Source: Candidatus Peribacteria bacterium
GTDB lineage: Bacteria > Patescibacteriota > Gracilibacteria > Peribacterales > Peribacteraceae
Direction of reading: 5' to 3'
DNA length: 54,506 nucleotides
Assembly (NCBI GenBank): GCA_023245775.1
Contig: JAHFJR010000006.1
Coordinates: 1-54,506, forward strand
Shown here: piece by piece, positions 7,234-15,700 of the stretch
Layout of the letters: the number at the start of each line of letters is the position of its first letter
Position numbering within the stretch: position 1 is the stretch's first letter
The notes under the pieces: generated by a model
Told to the model about the DNA's origin: nothing
Databases searched by the model: none
Seen by the model: only the letters and a program-made list of their open reading frames with translations
Position numbers and translations under genes: made by a program

Positions 7234-8621
7234 ATAGTCCTCAACGTGCTCCGCGCGCGGTTTCGCCAGTGACGCATGTGACACAGAAGGTGCTTGCGAA
7301 GGCAGTTCAAAGCGCTCAGAATCGTGTTCTTTCGTCTCCCCTCGACTCATCCTTGGCGATCCACTATCGCATCACCGGCGGCACACCGCTCCATGGAACG
7401 GTTGCCATCAGCGGATCGAAGAATGCGGCGCTGCCTCTGCTCGCAGGTTCGCTCATCTGCAAAGGGAAGACGGTGTTCACCAATGTCCCGCGCCTCCGTG
7501 ACACCGAGACATTCCTTGCCATTCTCGATTTCCTCGGAGCGAACACGTCGATCGATGGGACGACGGTCACGATCAATACCGACACCGTGACCAACCGGCC
7601 GATTCCGCATGAACTCGTCAGCAAGCTTCGCGGATCGATCGTCTTGCTCGGGCCTCTCCTCGCGCGTTTCGGTGAGGTCCAGATGGCCTACCCTGGCGGC
7701 TGTGTCCTCGGGAAACGTCCCGTCGCCGCGCACATCGAAGCGTTCAAGGCGATGGGGATAGAAGATTTCTCGACCGATACACAGCTCCACCTGAAGGGAA
7801 CACTGAAGCCGAGTGACGTTGTCCTCTCAGAATTTTCCGTCACCGCGACGGAGAACATCCTCCTTGCATCCTCACTCCTCGTGGGGAAGACGCGCATCGA
7901 ACTCGCTGCGGCGGAACCGCATGTACAAGACGTCTGCAGGTTCCTCATCGAACGAGGGATCAGCATCGAGGGAGTTGGTTCCCACTCACTGCTCATCCAC
8001 GGACAGAAGACACTCCTCCCTGCGAAGGAACATCGCGTCATTTCGGACTACCTCGAAGCGGGAGCATTCCTGATCGCTGGCATTGTGACGAGGGGAAAGG
8101 TGACGGTGGAGCAGAGCGATCCTCGTCATCTGACATCATTCATTGGGGCTCTCCGGCGCGCAGGTGCTTGCGTCTCCATCGATCAAGCAACGGGTGACAT
8201 CACGGCTGATGGTACGACCTCCAAGCTCCTCGCAACGCGCATCCAGACAAACATCTTCCCTGGCTTCCCCACGGATCTCCAGGCCCCCTTCGGCGTTCTC
8301 CTCACGCAAGCCGAAGGAGTGAGCCGCATCTTCGAAGTTCTCTTCGAGGGACGCATGGCGTATCTGTACGAACTCGAGAAGATGGGGGCGAAAGTGGAAA
8401 TTCTGAATTCGCACCAAGCCCTCATCATCGGCCCGACTCCCCTCCAGGGGAAACAGGTTGCGAGCAATGATATCCGCGCCGGAGTTGGTATGGTGATCGC
8501 AGGACTCTGCAGCGAAGGCGAAACCGTCGTCACGGATGTCCAGTACATCGAACGTGGCTATGACCGGCTCGAGGAAAAATTGAAAAGGCTGGGAGCGAAG
8601 ATCAGCAGAGTGGAACATTGA
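7230..8621 (+). CDS. murA: UDP-N-acetylglucosamine 1-carboxyvinyltransferase
   Basis: MurA transfers enolpyruvate from PEP to UDP-GlcNAc, the first committed step of peptidoglycan synthesis. Conserved parts are the N-terminal SGSKNAALPLLAG (61-73) and the active-site loop AYPGGCVLGKRPVAAHIEA (about 153-171), whose Cys158 is the fosfomycin-reactive residue. A Cys here, rather than Asp, predicts fosfomycin sensitivity at the target. The 463 residues exceed the usual 420 because of an N-terminal extension of about 45 residues rich in Ala, Ser and Arg with no visible motif. A later start is possible, but the ATGA overlap with lspA supports the long form. Substrate flow continues to MurB, whose gene is at the left edge. 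Confidence 0.96.
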   Translation: MNSPQRAPRAVSPVTHVTQKVLAKAVQSAQNRVLSSPLDSSLAIHYRITGGTPLHGTVAISGSKNAALPLLAGSLICKGKTVFTNVPRLRDTETFLAILDFLGANTSIDGTTVTINTDTVTNRPIPHELVSKLRGSIVLLGPLLARFGEVQMAYPGGCVLGKRPVAAHIEAFKAMGIEDFSTDTQLHLKGTLKPSDVVLSEFSVTATENILLASSLLVGKTRIELAAAEPHVQDVCRFLIERGISIEGVGSHSLLIHGQKTLLPAKEHRVISDYLEAGAFLIAGIVTRGKVTVEQSDPRHLTSFIGALRRAGACVSIDQATGDITADGTTSKLLATRIQTNIFPGFPTDLQAPFGVLLTQAEGVSRIFEVLFEGRMAYLYELEKMGAKVEILNSHQALIIGPTPLQGKQVASNDIRAGVGMVIAGLCSEGETVVTDVQYIERGYDRLEEKLKRLGAKISRVEH

Positions 8622-8625
8622 AGGT

Positions 8626-8755
8626 GTACGGTGGAAAGTAGCATCAAGTGTATCTACTGACCTTCCAGAGGCAATGCTGGAACTTTCTACCCATTCGGGC
8701 CTGAGGGTCTCAGGGCCTCGAAAGGCTTTCCACTCTCCACTTTCCACACTATCCT
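8626..8755. repeat. TTTCCAC-rich spacer between murA and the MBL-like gene
   Basis: The gap starts with GGTGGAAAGTAG and later contains ACTTTCTACC, an imperfect inverted copy, then CTTTCCACTCTCCACTTTCCAC. Similar GTGGAAAGTGGAAGG units occur inside pyrC at 26680-26720 and 27168-27222. No promoter or terminator is recognised here. Confidence 0.4.
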
Positions 8756-8763
8756 CTGCCGGT

Positions 8764-9294
8764 ATGATTACCTTCTCAGCCAAGAAAGGCGCCGCCTGCT
8801 CCGTCTCGACAGGAGTCATTTCTTTCGATGTTTTCCCAGAGAAGCCGATGAAGGATTCGTGGACACTGCTCAGCCACCCAGAAGAAGAGCTGACGGAAAA
8901 GAAGGTGATGAGCTGGCCCGGTGAGTACGATGTCTCCGGCATTTCGGTCAAAGGGGTCGGACAGGAAGGTGGTCGTCAGATCAGCTACGTCTGCACGACG
9001 GAGAATGTGCGCATCGGCTTCATCGATGGACCGATCTTGGATTGGACGGACACGGACATCCAGCACCTCGGCGAAGTGGATGTGCTCTGCATCGCCGCAG
9101 ACAATCCGAAGAAAGTGATGACTCTCGTCGAGAATATCGACCCGCGCGTCGTGATCCTCTTCGAGACCGAGAAAGGTGATCTCGCAGGAGTCGCCAAAGT
9201 CTGTGGTGCAGCATCGGTGCAGAAAGTATCTGAATTCAAGGTGAAAGCGGGAAGCTTGCCACAGGATTCGAGACAGGTGGTGGTGCTGGGGTAA
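8764..9294 (+). CDS. Metallo-beta-lactamase-fold-like protein, metal ligands absent
   Basis: This soluble 176-residue protein shows WPGEYDVSGISVKG (51-64), a segment typical of small proteins annotated as Zn-dependent hydrolases of the beta-lactamase fold in candidate-phyla genomes. The alternating strands that follow end in VDVLCIAADNPKKVMTLVENIDPRVVILF. The HxHxDH metal-binding motif of true MBL enzymes is not present, so catalysis is doubtful. The ATG at 8764 is chosen because the upstream part of the frame is a repeat-like stretch of TTTCCAC units. It lies 142 bp after murA on the same strand. The fold assignment is tentative and the function unknown. Confidence 0.6.
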   Translation: MITFSAKKGAACSVSTGVISFDVFPEKPMKDSWTLLSHPEEELTEKKVMSWPGEYDVSGISVKGVGQEGGRQISYVCTTENVRIGFIDGPILDWTDTDIQHLGEVDVLCIAADNPKKVMTLVENIDPRVVILFETEKGDLAGVAKVCGAASVQKVSEFKVKAGSLPQDSRQVVVLG

Positions 9295-9357
9295 ATCCAC
9301 CCCGTATAGACGGGAGCACGATGCTTCGTGCGCTTCATATGTTCTTCCTTGCAAATA

Positions 9358-9375
9358 CGTACGGAAAAGCGTACG
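9358..9375. promoter_or_regulatory. Putative operator of the toxin-antitoxin pair
   Basis: Two CGTACG half-sites (9358-9363 and 9370-9375), separated by GAAAAG, lie 9 bp before the antitoxin start. Each half-site is itself a palindrome and the pair is 12 bp apart centre to centre. Phd/YefM antitoxins usually repress their own operon through short palindromes near the start, so this is the expected place and form. Confidence 0.55.
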
Positions 9376-9383
9376 ATATTGAT

Positions 9384-9626
9384 ATGACATCCCTTACTGC
9401 AACCAAAGCACGTTCAACGCTGTATGAGCTTATTGCCAGCTTGCAAGATGGGCAGGACCCCGTGCTCATCACCGGAAAGCACGGCAATGCCGTGATGATC
9501 GCAGAAGAGGATTGGCGATCCATCGAAGAGACGCTCTACCTGATGTCCATTCCAAGTATGCGCGAATCGATTCGATCCGGTATGTGTGAGCCCGTCTCGA
9601 AGTGCCGCACGACGATCGACCTATGA
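9384..9626 (+). CDS. Phd/YefM-type antitoxin
   Basis: The predicted 80-residue antitoxin should bind the promoter with its N-terminal half and neutralise the YoeB-like toxin with its C-terminal half. The N-terminus MTSLTATKARSTLYELI, then DPVLITGKHGNAVMIAEEDWRSIEETLYL, is the classic Phd/YefM pattern. The ATG at 9384 is chosen because MTSLTATKAR is the family N-terminus and the operator-like repeats would otherwise be coding. The stop overlaps the toxin ATG (ATGA at 9623-9626), typical of antitoxin-first operons. The C-terminus is slightly short and ends in TTIDL. Confidence 0.9.
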   Translation: MTSLTATKARSTLYELIASLQDGQDPVLITGKHGNAVMIAEEDWRSIEETLYLMSIPSMRESIRSGMCEPVSKCRTTIDL

Positions 9627-9886
9627 GATATCGACTCGTCTACACCAAGCAGGCTCAGAGAGATGCCAAAAAGCTGAAGGGAACACCGCTTGCGGCGAAG
9701 GCGAAGAAATTGCTGGCATGGATCGCCGATGATCCTTTTGGCGTTCCACCGCCCTTCGAAAGACTCCTCGGAGATCTGGAAGGAGCGTACTCGCGCCGCA
9801 TCAACATCCAGCATCGCCTCGTCTATCAGGTGCTACGGAAAGAGAAAATCGTGAAAGTGCTGCGGCTGTGGACACATTACGAATAG
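9623..9886 (+). CDS. YoeB/Txe-type ribosome-dependent mRNA endonuclease toxin
   Basis: The product of 87 residues matches YoeB of the RelE superfamily, which cleaves mRNA in the ribosomal A site. Residues matching the E. coli active site are E46, R65 and the C-terminal H85-Y86 pair in RLWTHYE. The core GAYSRRINIQHRLVYQV (54-70) is nearly the YoeB consensus. All key residues are present, so it should be active. It is translationally coupled to the Phd-type antitoxin. Palindromes and tRNA-Arg lie just downstream. A role in stress response or genomic stabilisation is inferred from the family only. Confidence 0.92.
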   Translation: MRYRLVYTKQAQRDAKKLKGTPLAAKAKKLLAWIADDPFGVPPPFERLLGDLEGAYSRRINIQHRLVYQVLRKEKIVKVLRLWTHYE

Positions 9887-9910
9887 GGAAAGGTGACCTG
9901 CTATGGAGAG

Positions 9911-9999
9911 CGACCCCGCACTTGCTGCGGGGGAGTCGAATGGTGGTCTTGGCGGGAATTGAATCCTCCTTCGTCCCACTGCGGCGGGACTACGGAGGA
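9911..9999. repeat. Two hairpins with a tRNA T-arm-like segment
   Basis: Hairpin one pairs CCCCGCA (9914-9920) with TGCGGGG (9926-9932). Hairpin two pairs TCCTCC and GTCCC (9964-9969, 9973-9977) with GGGAC and GGAGGA (9986-9990, 9994-9999). Between them, the minus strand of 9938-9966 reads GGATTCAATTCCCGCC followed by AAGACCACCA, which resembles a tRNA T-loop and 3' end, but no complete cloverleaf can be folded. The block sits 22 bp from tRNA-Arg. It could be a tRNA remnant, a REP-type element or a processing signal. Confidence 0.5.
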
Positions 10000-10021
10000 C
10001 ATGCCTGCATAGGCTTTCTGG

Positions 10022-10093
10022 TGCTCCTGACAGGAATTGAACCTGTATTTGCCCCTTAGGAGAGGGCCGTTCTATCCGTTGAACTACAGGAGC
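10022..10093 (-). tRNA. tRNA-Arg (anticodon CCT)
   Basis: A complete cloverleaf is visible on the minus strand. The acceptor stem is GCTCCTG/CAGGAGC (7 bp) with discriminator A, and the D-arm is GTTC/GAAC. The anticodon stem is GCCCT/GGGGC around loop CTCCTAA, giving anticodon CCT for AGG codons, and the T-arm is ACAGG-TTCAATT-CCTGT. Its length is 72 nt without encoded CCA. It stands alone between the toxin gene and the DUF1697 gene. It is a possible integration target, but no integrase is present nearby. Confidence 0.95.
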
Positions 10094-10168
10094 ATCGTTC
10101 CTAGGGGAGAATACAAGATCCTAGCCGTTCTGTACCGCGAAAGTGGTCTGTTTTGCTATGCTGGTGCC

Positions 10169-10711
10169 ATGCAAAAAACGACGCGCTTCGTCGCACTGCT
10201 TCGGGGCATCAATGTCGGCGGCAATAAGAAAGTCCCAATGGCGGACCTGAGGAAGATGCTCGAGAGGATGAAATTCACGAACGTGAAGACGCTGCTTGCG
10301 AGCGGCAACGTGCTGTTTGATTCGGAAGAAACGGAGAGGAAGAAATTGAAGAAGATCATCGAAGAACAGCTGGAAGAAACCTTCGGCTTCCCTGTACCGA
10401 CGCTGATTCGAACTCTTGCGGAGCTTGAGAAGCTCAAAAAATCAGATCTGTTTCAAGGCATTCGCGTCACCCCCGAGACGAGACTCTACGTGACATTTTT
10501 GTCAGAAAAATCGACGAGCACGCTGAAGATTCCGTACGTTTCTCCGGACGGCAACTATAAGATTCTTCGTGTCTCGGACACGGAAATTTGCAGCGTGCTC
10601 ACGGTCACGAAAAATCATGGGTCGATCGATGTGATGAGCATTCTGGAGAGAGAATTTGGTCGTCAGATTACGACGAGGAATTGGAATACTGTTTGGAAGC
10701 TTGTGGCATGA
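10169..10711 (+). CDS. DUF1697 family protein
   Basis: The 180-residue product starts with RFVALLRGINVGGNKKVPMADLRKML (about 6-31), followed by NVKTLLASGNVLFDS, the conserved opening of the DUF1697 family, and the rest has the expected length and pattern. The family fold is known but its biochemical role is not, so none is given. The ATG at 10169 is chosen because RGINVGGN normally begins about ten residues in; the longer frame would read antisense through tRNA-Arg. It is a single gene on its strand, with no partner apparent. Confidence 0.9.
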   Translation: MQKTTRFVALLRGINVGGNKKVPMADLRKMLERMKFTNVKTLLASGNVLFDSEETERKKLKKIIEEQLEETFGFPVPTLIRTLAELEKLKKSDLFQGIRVTPETRLYVTFLSEKSTSTLKIPYVSPDGNYKILRVSDTEICSVLTVTKNHGSIDVMSILEREFGRQITTRNWNTVWKLVA

Positions 10712-10764
10712 ATTTGGCTTGCAGAAGGGAAAGATATGTTGTGTACTAAAGTTAATTTATATTG

Positions 10765-10770
10765 TATAAT
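10765..10770 (+). promoter_or_regulatory. Promoter -10 of the secreted-protein gene
   Basis: A perfect TATAAT lies in an AT-rich stretch 48 bp before the ATG at 10818. The position 17 bp upstream (10742-10747, TGTACT) is a poor -35. A strong AAGGAG ribosome-binding site follows at 10805-10810, 7 bp from the start, unlike most genes in this window. Confidence 0.6.
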
Positions 10771-10817
10771 ACTATTCGTGGCTGTTCTATCACAACACCG
10801 TTACAAGGAGAGAACTC

Positions 10818-11555
10818 ATGAAGTTTTGTCGCGTGCTGTGCCACCTTCTGGTGGCCGTCCTGTTCCTGTCCAGTACCTGCGTTGCAGCAGACTGGACTCT
10901 CGTCCACCCAGAAGGGATGAACGAGAAGATCAAAAAGCAATTGGCTGAGGTTGAGAAACCAAAAGCTGATGCTCTCATGGAGAAGCTCTCGAGCTTCGCT
11001 GAAGAAAGCAAGGAGGGAGTCCTTGAAATCCGGAATGGTGCGGTGGCAACCACCGCACTGTCCAAAGAATTCACAGCCGAGTTCGACTGGAGCCATTCGG
11101 GTTCCTTTGAAGTTCAGGAGAAGGGGCGAGAAGCTCCGACTCCGTACATGGCCAACATGGAGGTCTTACTTGGGCACGTCGAGCTCAAGAAGGAATGGGC
11201 CCATGGCTCAGTTGGAGGGCCACTCCTCAAGGTCACCCTCATGCCAAGCGGCACGGTGGTGATTGCTTCCGTCGACAAAGACGGCAAGGAAGGAGAGACG
11301 AAGGTAGCGAAGGGACCCGCTACGAAAAAGGGCGAGTCCCTACACGTCAAGATCGTCGCCAAAAACGGCGATCTGAACGTGACTGTAAGCAAGAAGGGTG
11401 AGGACCCCGTTGTTCTCAAGGCCCCCGCTTACAACTTCCCTGAGAAGCCCTTGCTTGGCATTCGCTCACGCGAGCCAGCCGGGCCGACAACCTCCGAGGA
11501 TGACGGCAAAAAGCCCTTTGGGGCCGTCATCCGTAATGTCAAACTGACAAAGTAG
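10818..11555 (+). CDS. Secreted protein of unknown function with own promoter and terminator
   Basis: The 245-residue product has a clean Sec signal peptide (MKFCRVLCHLLVAVLFLSST, cleavage after VAA at about 24), so it is exported. The mature part begins DWTLVHPEGMNEKIKKQLAEVEKPKADALMEKL, a charged helical region. A region of beta strands follows with GKEGETKVAKGPATKKGESLHVKIVAKNGDLNVTVSKKGE (about 154-193), suggesting a concanavalin-like or other all-beta domain that ends in FGAVIRNVKL. I do not recognise the family; the beta-rich part recalls DUF1080-like or laminin-G-like domains, but this is not secure. The gene is an independent unit: perfect -10, strong Shine-Dalgarno, intrinsic terminator. 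The style differs from neighbours and may mean acquisition from another phylum. Confidence 0.75.
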   Translation: MKFCRVLCHLLVAVLFLSSTCVAADWTLVHPEGMNEKIKKQLAEVEKPKADALMEKLSSFAEESKEGVLEIRNGAVATTALSKEFTAEFDWSHSGSFEVQEKGREAPTPYMANMEVLLGHVELKKEWAHGSVGGPLLKVTLMPSGTVVIASVDKDGKEGETKVAKGPATKKGESLHVKIVAKNGDLNVTVSKKGEDPVVLKAPAYNFPEKPLLGIRSREPAGPTTSEDDGKKPFGAVIRNVKLTK

Positions 11556-11578
11556 TTTTCCCTGAACAGCCACACTTG

Positions 11579-11607
11579 GGGCCGCAGTCGTTCTGCGGTC
11601 CTTTTTT
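11579..11607 (+). terminator. Rho-independent terminator
   Basis: GGGCCGCAG (11579-11587) pairs with CTGCGGTCC (11593-11601) over a 5-nt loop, with one G-U pair, and is followed by six Ts (11602-11607). It lies 24 bp after the stop of the secreted-protein gene. Confidence 0.9.
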
Positions 11608-11668
11608 AAAAAATCGTACAATTGCCATCCCAAAAAACCAATCACAAACAGACAAATCTTCTCGGCAG

Positions 11669-12679
11669 CTATGGATTCCTCCGATGCACAGAACCAACCG
11701 CATCGTACGTGGCACGAGAGACGTCAGCGATAGCAGCTGCCTCGTCCGTGACATCGGTTCCGGTTGTCATCACACAGAGAATGTAGGTCGCAGAGGGATG
11801 GTACACAATGCCGCAATCATGTAATTGGTTCTGCCCCTTTGGAACCATACGAACACCGAATTTATGTGCGACACGGACATCTGCCGGAACACCAGCAACG
11901 AGGCCATCCCTGAAGGTGCTCGAAGACAGTAGTTCAAGAGCAAGTTGAGACATCGCACCAGAAAGATAGCCTCGATTGTAGAGCACGGCGAACAGGGTGG
12001 CGTACGATTGAATGGAAACGTACTGCGTCTCTGGAGCCATGATGGCAGCGACGCCCGTATCGAGAAACGTGTCGTAGACGGTTTGGAGTGGTGAGGCGGC
12101 AAGCTTCTGAGTGAGGAGATCCTTCGAGAGATTGTCAGAGTACACGATCATTTTCCTCAGCAATTCCCGAACGGTGTAGGGGGTATTCGGTTGAATGGTT
12201 TCCTCTGGACGCTCGAAGTTATTCGTGATGTCTGCGAACGCCCCAGAGAAGGCAAGGGGTTGATCGAGTAAGGCAGGATTTCGATCAGCTTCATGGAGCA
12301 CCGCGAGCATCAGTGGTACTTTGAGCAGGCTCCCTGGGATAAATTTCTCATACTCTTCGATACCAAATCGTGGACCGCGTGTGAGGTCGCGGAAGTAGAC
12401 CGACACGTGTGCCACGCTCTTCTTCTTCTGGAGTGCCGTGATCTTCGTGATGAGATCATCGCGCAGTGGTTCATAGGACCATTCGGTAATACTTGAAGCA
12501 ACGCAACGAAAATTCGGATTGATCAGGCTATACATCGTATGGCAAGGCGTGAAGAATCGCTCCACTCTCTGTGTGATCAAGAGGAAGAGGCCCCCAAGGA
12601 CAAACATAGAAATGTACATGCCCACCTGCCCCCTCCGAAGAATCTCACGGTATCTCTCCATGGAGACAGTATGCCTCAT
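11669..12679 (-). CDS. Membrane-anchored class A beta-lactamase-fold (serine hydrolase) protein
   Basis: After a membrane anchor (about 20-36), the protein has the three landmarks of the class A beta-lactamase/transpeptidase fold. These are SLLK with the nucleophile and general base (S117, K120), SDN (181-183), and HKFG (272-275) in the place of KTG. The replacement of KTG by HKFG and the absence of a clear Glu166 loop argue against an efficient penicillinase. A D,D-peptidase-like or other cell-wall role is more likely. The active domain faces the outside. Start 12679 is taken, but ATG at residue 7 is also possible. It lies downstream of mfd on the same strand with an 83-bp gap. Confidence 0.85.
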   Translation of the reverse strand: MRHTVSMERYREILRRGQVGMYISMFVLGGLFLLITQRVERFFTPCHTMYSLINPNFRCVASSITEWSYEPLRDDLITKITALQKKKSVAHVSVYFRDLTRGPRFGIEEYEKFIPGSLLKVPLMLAVLHEADRNPALLDQPLAFSGAFADITNNFERPEETIQPNTPYTVRELLRKMIVYSDNLSKDLLTQKLAASPLQTVYDTFLDTGVAAIMAPETQYVSIQSYATLFAVLYNRGYLSGAMSQLALELLSSSTFRDGLVAGVPADVRVAHKFGVRMVPKGQNQLHDCGIVYHPSATYILCVMTTGTDVTDEAAAIADVSRATYDAVGSVHRRNP

Positions 12680-12762
12680 GAGAGAGGCAATGGAAAAATG
12701 TGCATGCTCTCAAGATGGAACTTACTTGACATTCTTTGTCTGTAATCTACTACAATACATTG

Positions 12763-15700
12763 TTATGCCCCAAGATTCACACTCGTCTCCGTCTCTTGCT
12801 GCATCGTGGCCTTCTTCGTCTTTCTCTTTACGAGAAGCCCCACCTGCTCTGTGAGTGACGGCAGCCATTCATCCATGCCCGCCGTTTTCTTCAGTTCACT
12901 CTCCGCGATGCGGAGTGTCGCTCCACTGATGCGCCACTGCGAGTGCACCTGCACCAACTGCATGATCTCTGCGGCGGTGACACGAGTGGCCAAATTCAGA
13001 ACGAGATCGCGCTTCGTCCCCGAGACGGTGTCCATTTTGATGCGCATCACTCCGGCTCGGCGACAGGCCATCTTCAGGCGAATCACAGAAAGAAGATGGA
13101 GTGCTTGCTTCGGCAGCGGCCCGTATTCTCCCCTCAGGTCTCCCTCGAATTCTGCGAGCATCGCTTCGTCCTCGCTCCCAGCCAATTTCTGGTAGACGTT
13201 GATCTTCTCCTGTTCGTCTGGAATGTAGTAGCTCGGGAGAAGCGCTTCGAAGGGGAGGATGATTTCGATCGCTCCGCCTGTATCCTCTTCTTCAGTCCTC
13301 CCTCCAGCCTTCAGCTCTTCAACAGCGTTCTTCAGCATGCGCAGGTAGTGACTGACGCCGACCGTCTGCATATTGCCCGACTGCGATGCGCCGAGGATCT
13401 CCCCGGCTCCGCGGATCTCGAGGTCGCGCATCGCGATCTGGAATCCTGAACCAAGTTCGCTCGCCTCGACGATGGCGCGGAGACGCTTCTTCGCATCGTC
13501 CTTCAGCCGCTGCGAATGGTAGAGGAAGTACGAGTACGCCTGCACCGTGCCACGACCCACGCGCCCACGCAGCTGATACAACTGCGAGAGACCAAATTTC
13601 TCAGCTTCATTGACGATGAGCGTGTTCGCCCTCGGGAGATCGATCCCGTTCTCGATGATTGTTGAACTCACGAGCACATGGAACTTCCCCTCTTTGAAAT
13701 CGAGAATCCTCTCCTCGAGAAGCTCGGGCTTCAGTTGCCCGTGGGTCACGACGAAGGTCGCCTGCGGCACGAGAGCGCGGAGCTTCATGGCGAACGCATC
13801 GATCGTCTCCACGCGATTGTGGAGGAAGTACACCTGGCCTCCTCGTCCCACTTCCTTCAAAATCGCCTCACGCACGAGTGCATCGGAGTACTTGCGCACC
13901 TCGGTGATGATGGGGAGACGCCCTGGAGGAGGCGTGGTGATCGTCGTAATGTCGCGGAGTTTATGGAGCCCCATGTTGAGTGTTCTCGGGATCGGTGTCG
14001 CCGTCATCGTGAGAATGTCGACCGATGCACGTAGTGACTTCAGCTTCTCTTTCTGCTTCACGCCGAACCGCTGCTCCTCATCGATGATGACGAGGCCAAG
14101 ATTGTGGAACTCGATGTCGTCCTGCAGGATACGATGTGTGCCAACGAGAATATCGATCGTGCCCTCCTTCAGTTTCTGGAGTGTCTCCGCCTGCTCCTTT
14201 GGACTGCGAAATCGCGAGAGCATGTCGATACGAATATCGAAACCCTCCGTGCGTTTGATGAGACTCTGGTAGTGCTGGTCGGTCAGAATGGTAATCGGGG
14301 AGAGGAAGGCCACCTGTTTTCCTCCTTGGACAGCCTTGAATGCAGCACGCATCGCGACCTCCGTCTTCCCGAAGCCGACATCACCACACACGAGTCGATC
14401 CATGGGGTGGCCACTCTCCATGTCATGCTTGATGTCTTCGATCGCCTTGATCTGCCCCGGCGTTTCCGTGTAGGGAAAGGCATCATCGAACCTGCGCTGG
14501 ACCTCGCTATCTTCGGGGTACTGGAAGCCCTTCGCCTTCGCACGCTTCGCGTAGATCTGGAGAAGTTCCTTCGCTGTCTTCTGGGTTTCCTCGGTCACTC
14601 TCTTGGTGATCTTCTTCCACTCGAGAGAGCCTAGTCGCGTGAGGGTCGGCTCCGAACCCTCTTCGTAGACGAACTTACTCAGTTTGTCCGCCTGATCCAC
14701 AGGCACGAATAATTTATCGTTCTCCGCATACGTAATCTCGAGGTACTCGCGCTCCACCGCATCGACGATCTTGCTCGTCATCCCCTCGAACCGCCCAATG
14801 CCGTGCTCCATGTGGACGACGAAATCTCCCACCTGCAAGGACGTGATGAAGTCGAGGGCAAGACGCTGCACGGAGCGTTGCTTCGCCTCTCTCTTCAAGG
14901 AGAAGATCTCGCGATCTGTGATGAGCGCACACTTGAGATCAGGATTTTGTAGCGAGTGTGGCAGAAGCGCATCAGGTTCGGCAGGGACGATCGTGATACA
15001 CCCCGTCCGGCGCTCGGGAGCGTCGACGAAGGAGATGTGCTCCTCGGTGAGTGCGCCTTTCAGATCATCAGTACGCTTACTGACGAGGATCAATGTCCAA
15101 CCTTGCTGCAACTTATCGCGCACATCATTGATGAAGTCAGGGAGGGTGTAGAACTTTAAGACGGAGAGGTACCTCAGGTGTACATGACCTGTTTCGGACT
15201 CAGGGAAACTCGTGAGTGCGATGTACGCTGCTCCCGTCTCTGCAGCGAAATCATCCTGTTCATCGGAGATCAGGATCGAATGCTGTGGTAGTTGACGTGC
15301 GAGCATTTCGGTCTTGCCCCAGACGAGGGGAGGGATCTCCAACTTCTTGATCTCTTCCACCTCTCCCGTAGAAGCATCGATACGCTCAATCCGTTCGACA
15401 TTCCCAAAGGAAAAGAGAACTCGGACCGGACCTTTCTCACCGACGGGGTAGATGTCGAGCGTATCGCCCGTGCGCCTGTACTCCCCAGCAGCTAAATGGA
15501 GATCGGCTGAATGTTCATATCCAATGGAAATCAGTGTGGAGAAGAACTCTGTGAAATGGACTTCCTCACTTGGGATGAGTACGAGCATGTTCTCCTTTAG
15601 TTCACTGAAAGATGGAAGGGGATGATCCCAGACGCTCCGCTCAAGAATGGCCACCCCGTCACCCCGCATTAAACGAACGAGAGAGGCGACGTCGTCAGAG

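Noticed and set aside
6708..7310. N-terminal 201-residue extension of the ftsW frame
   Set aside because: It is antisense to lspA and has no membrane pattern; MFKRADFLLLG fits SEDS proteins.
9938..9967. Second tRNA next to tRNA-Arg
   Set aside because: Only a T-loop and 3' end resemble a tRNA; acceptor and anticodon stems cannot be formed.
9868..10059. 63-residue plus-strand frame containing LAGIESS and LTGIEPV
   Set aside because: These peptides come from reverse T-arm sequences of the tRNA-like block and tRNA-Arg, a known source of false genes.
12726..12756. TTGACA with TACAAT 19 bp later on the plus strand
   Set aside because: It would transcribe antisense into the 3' end of mfd and the spacing is too long; no plus-strand gene follows.
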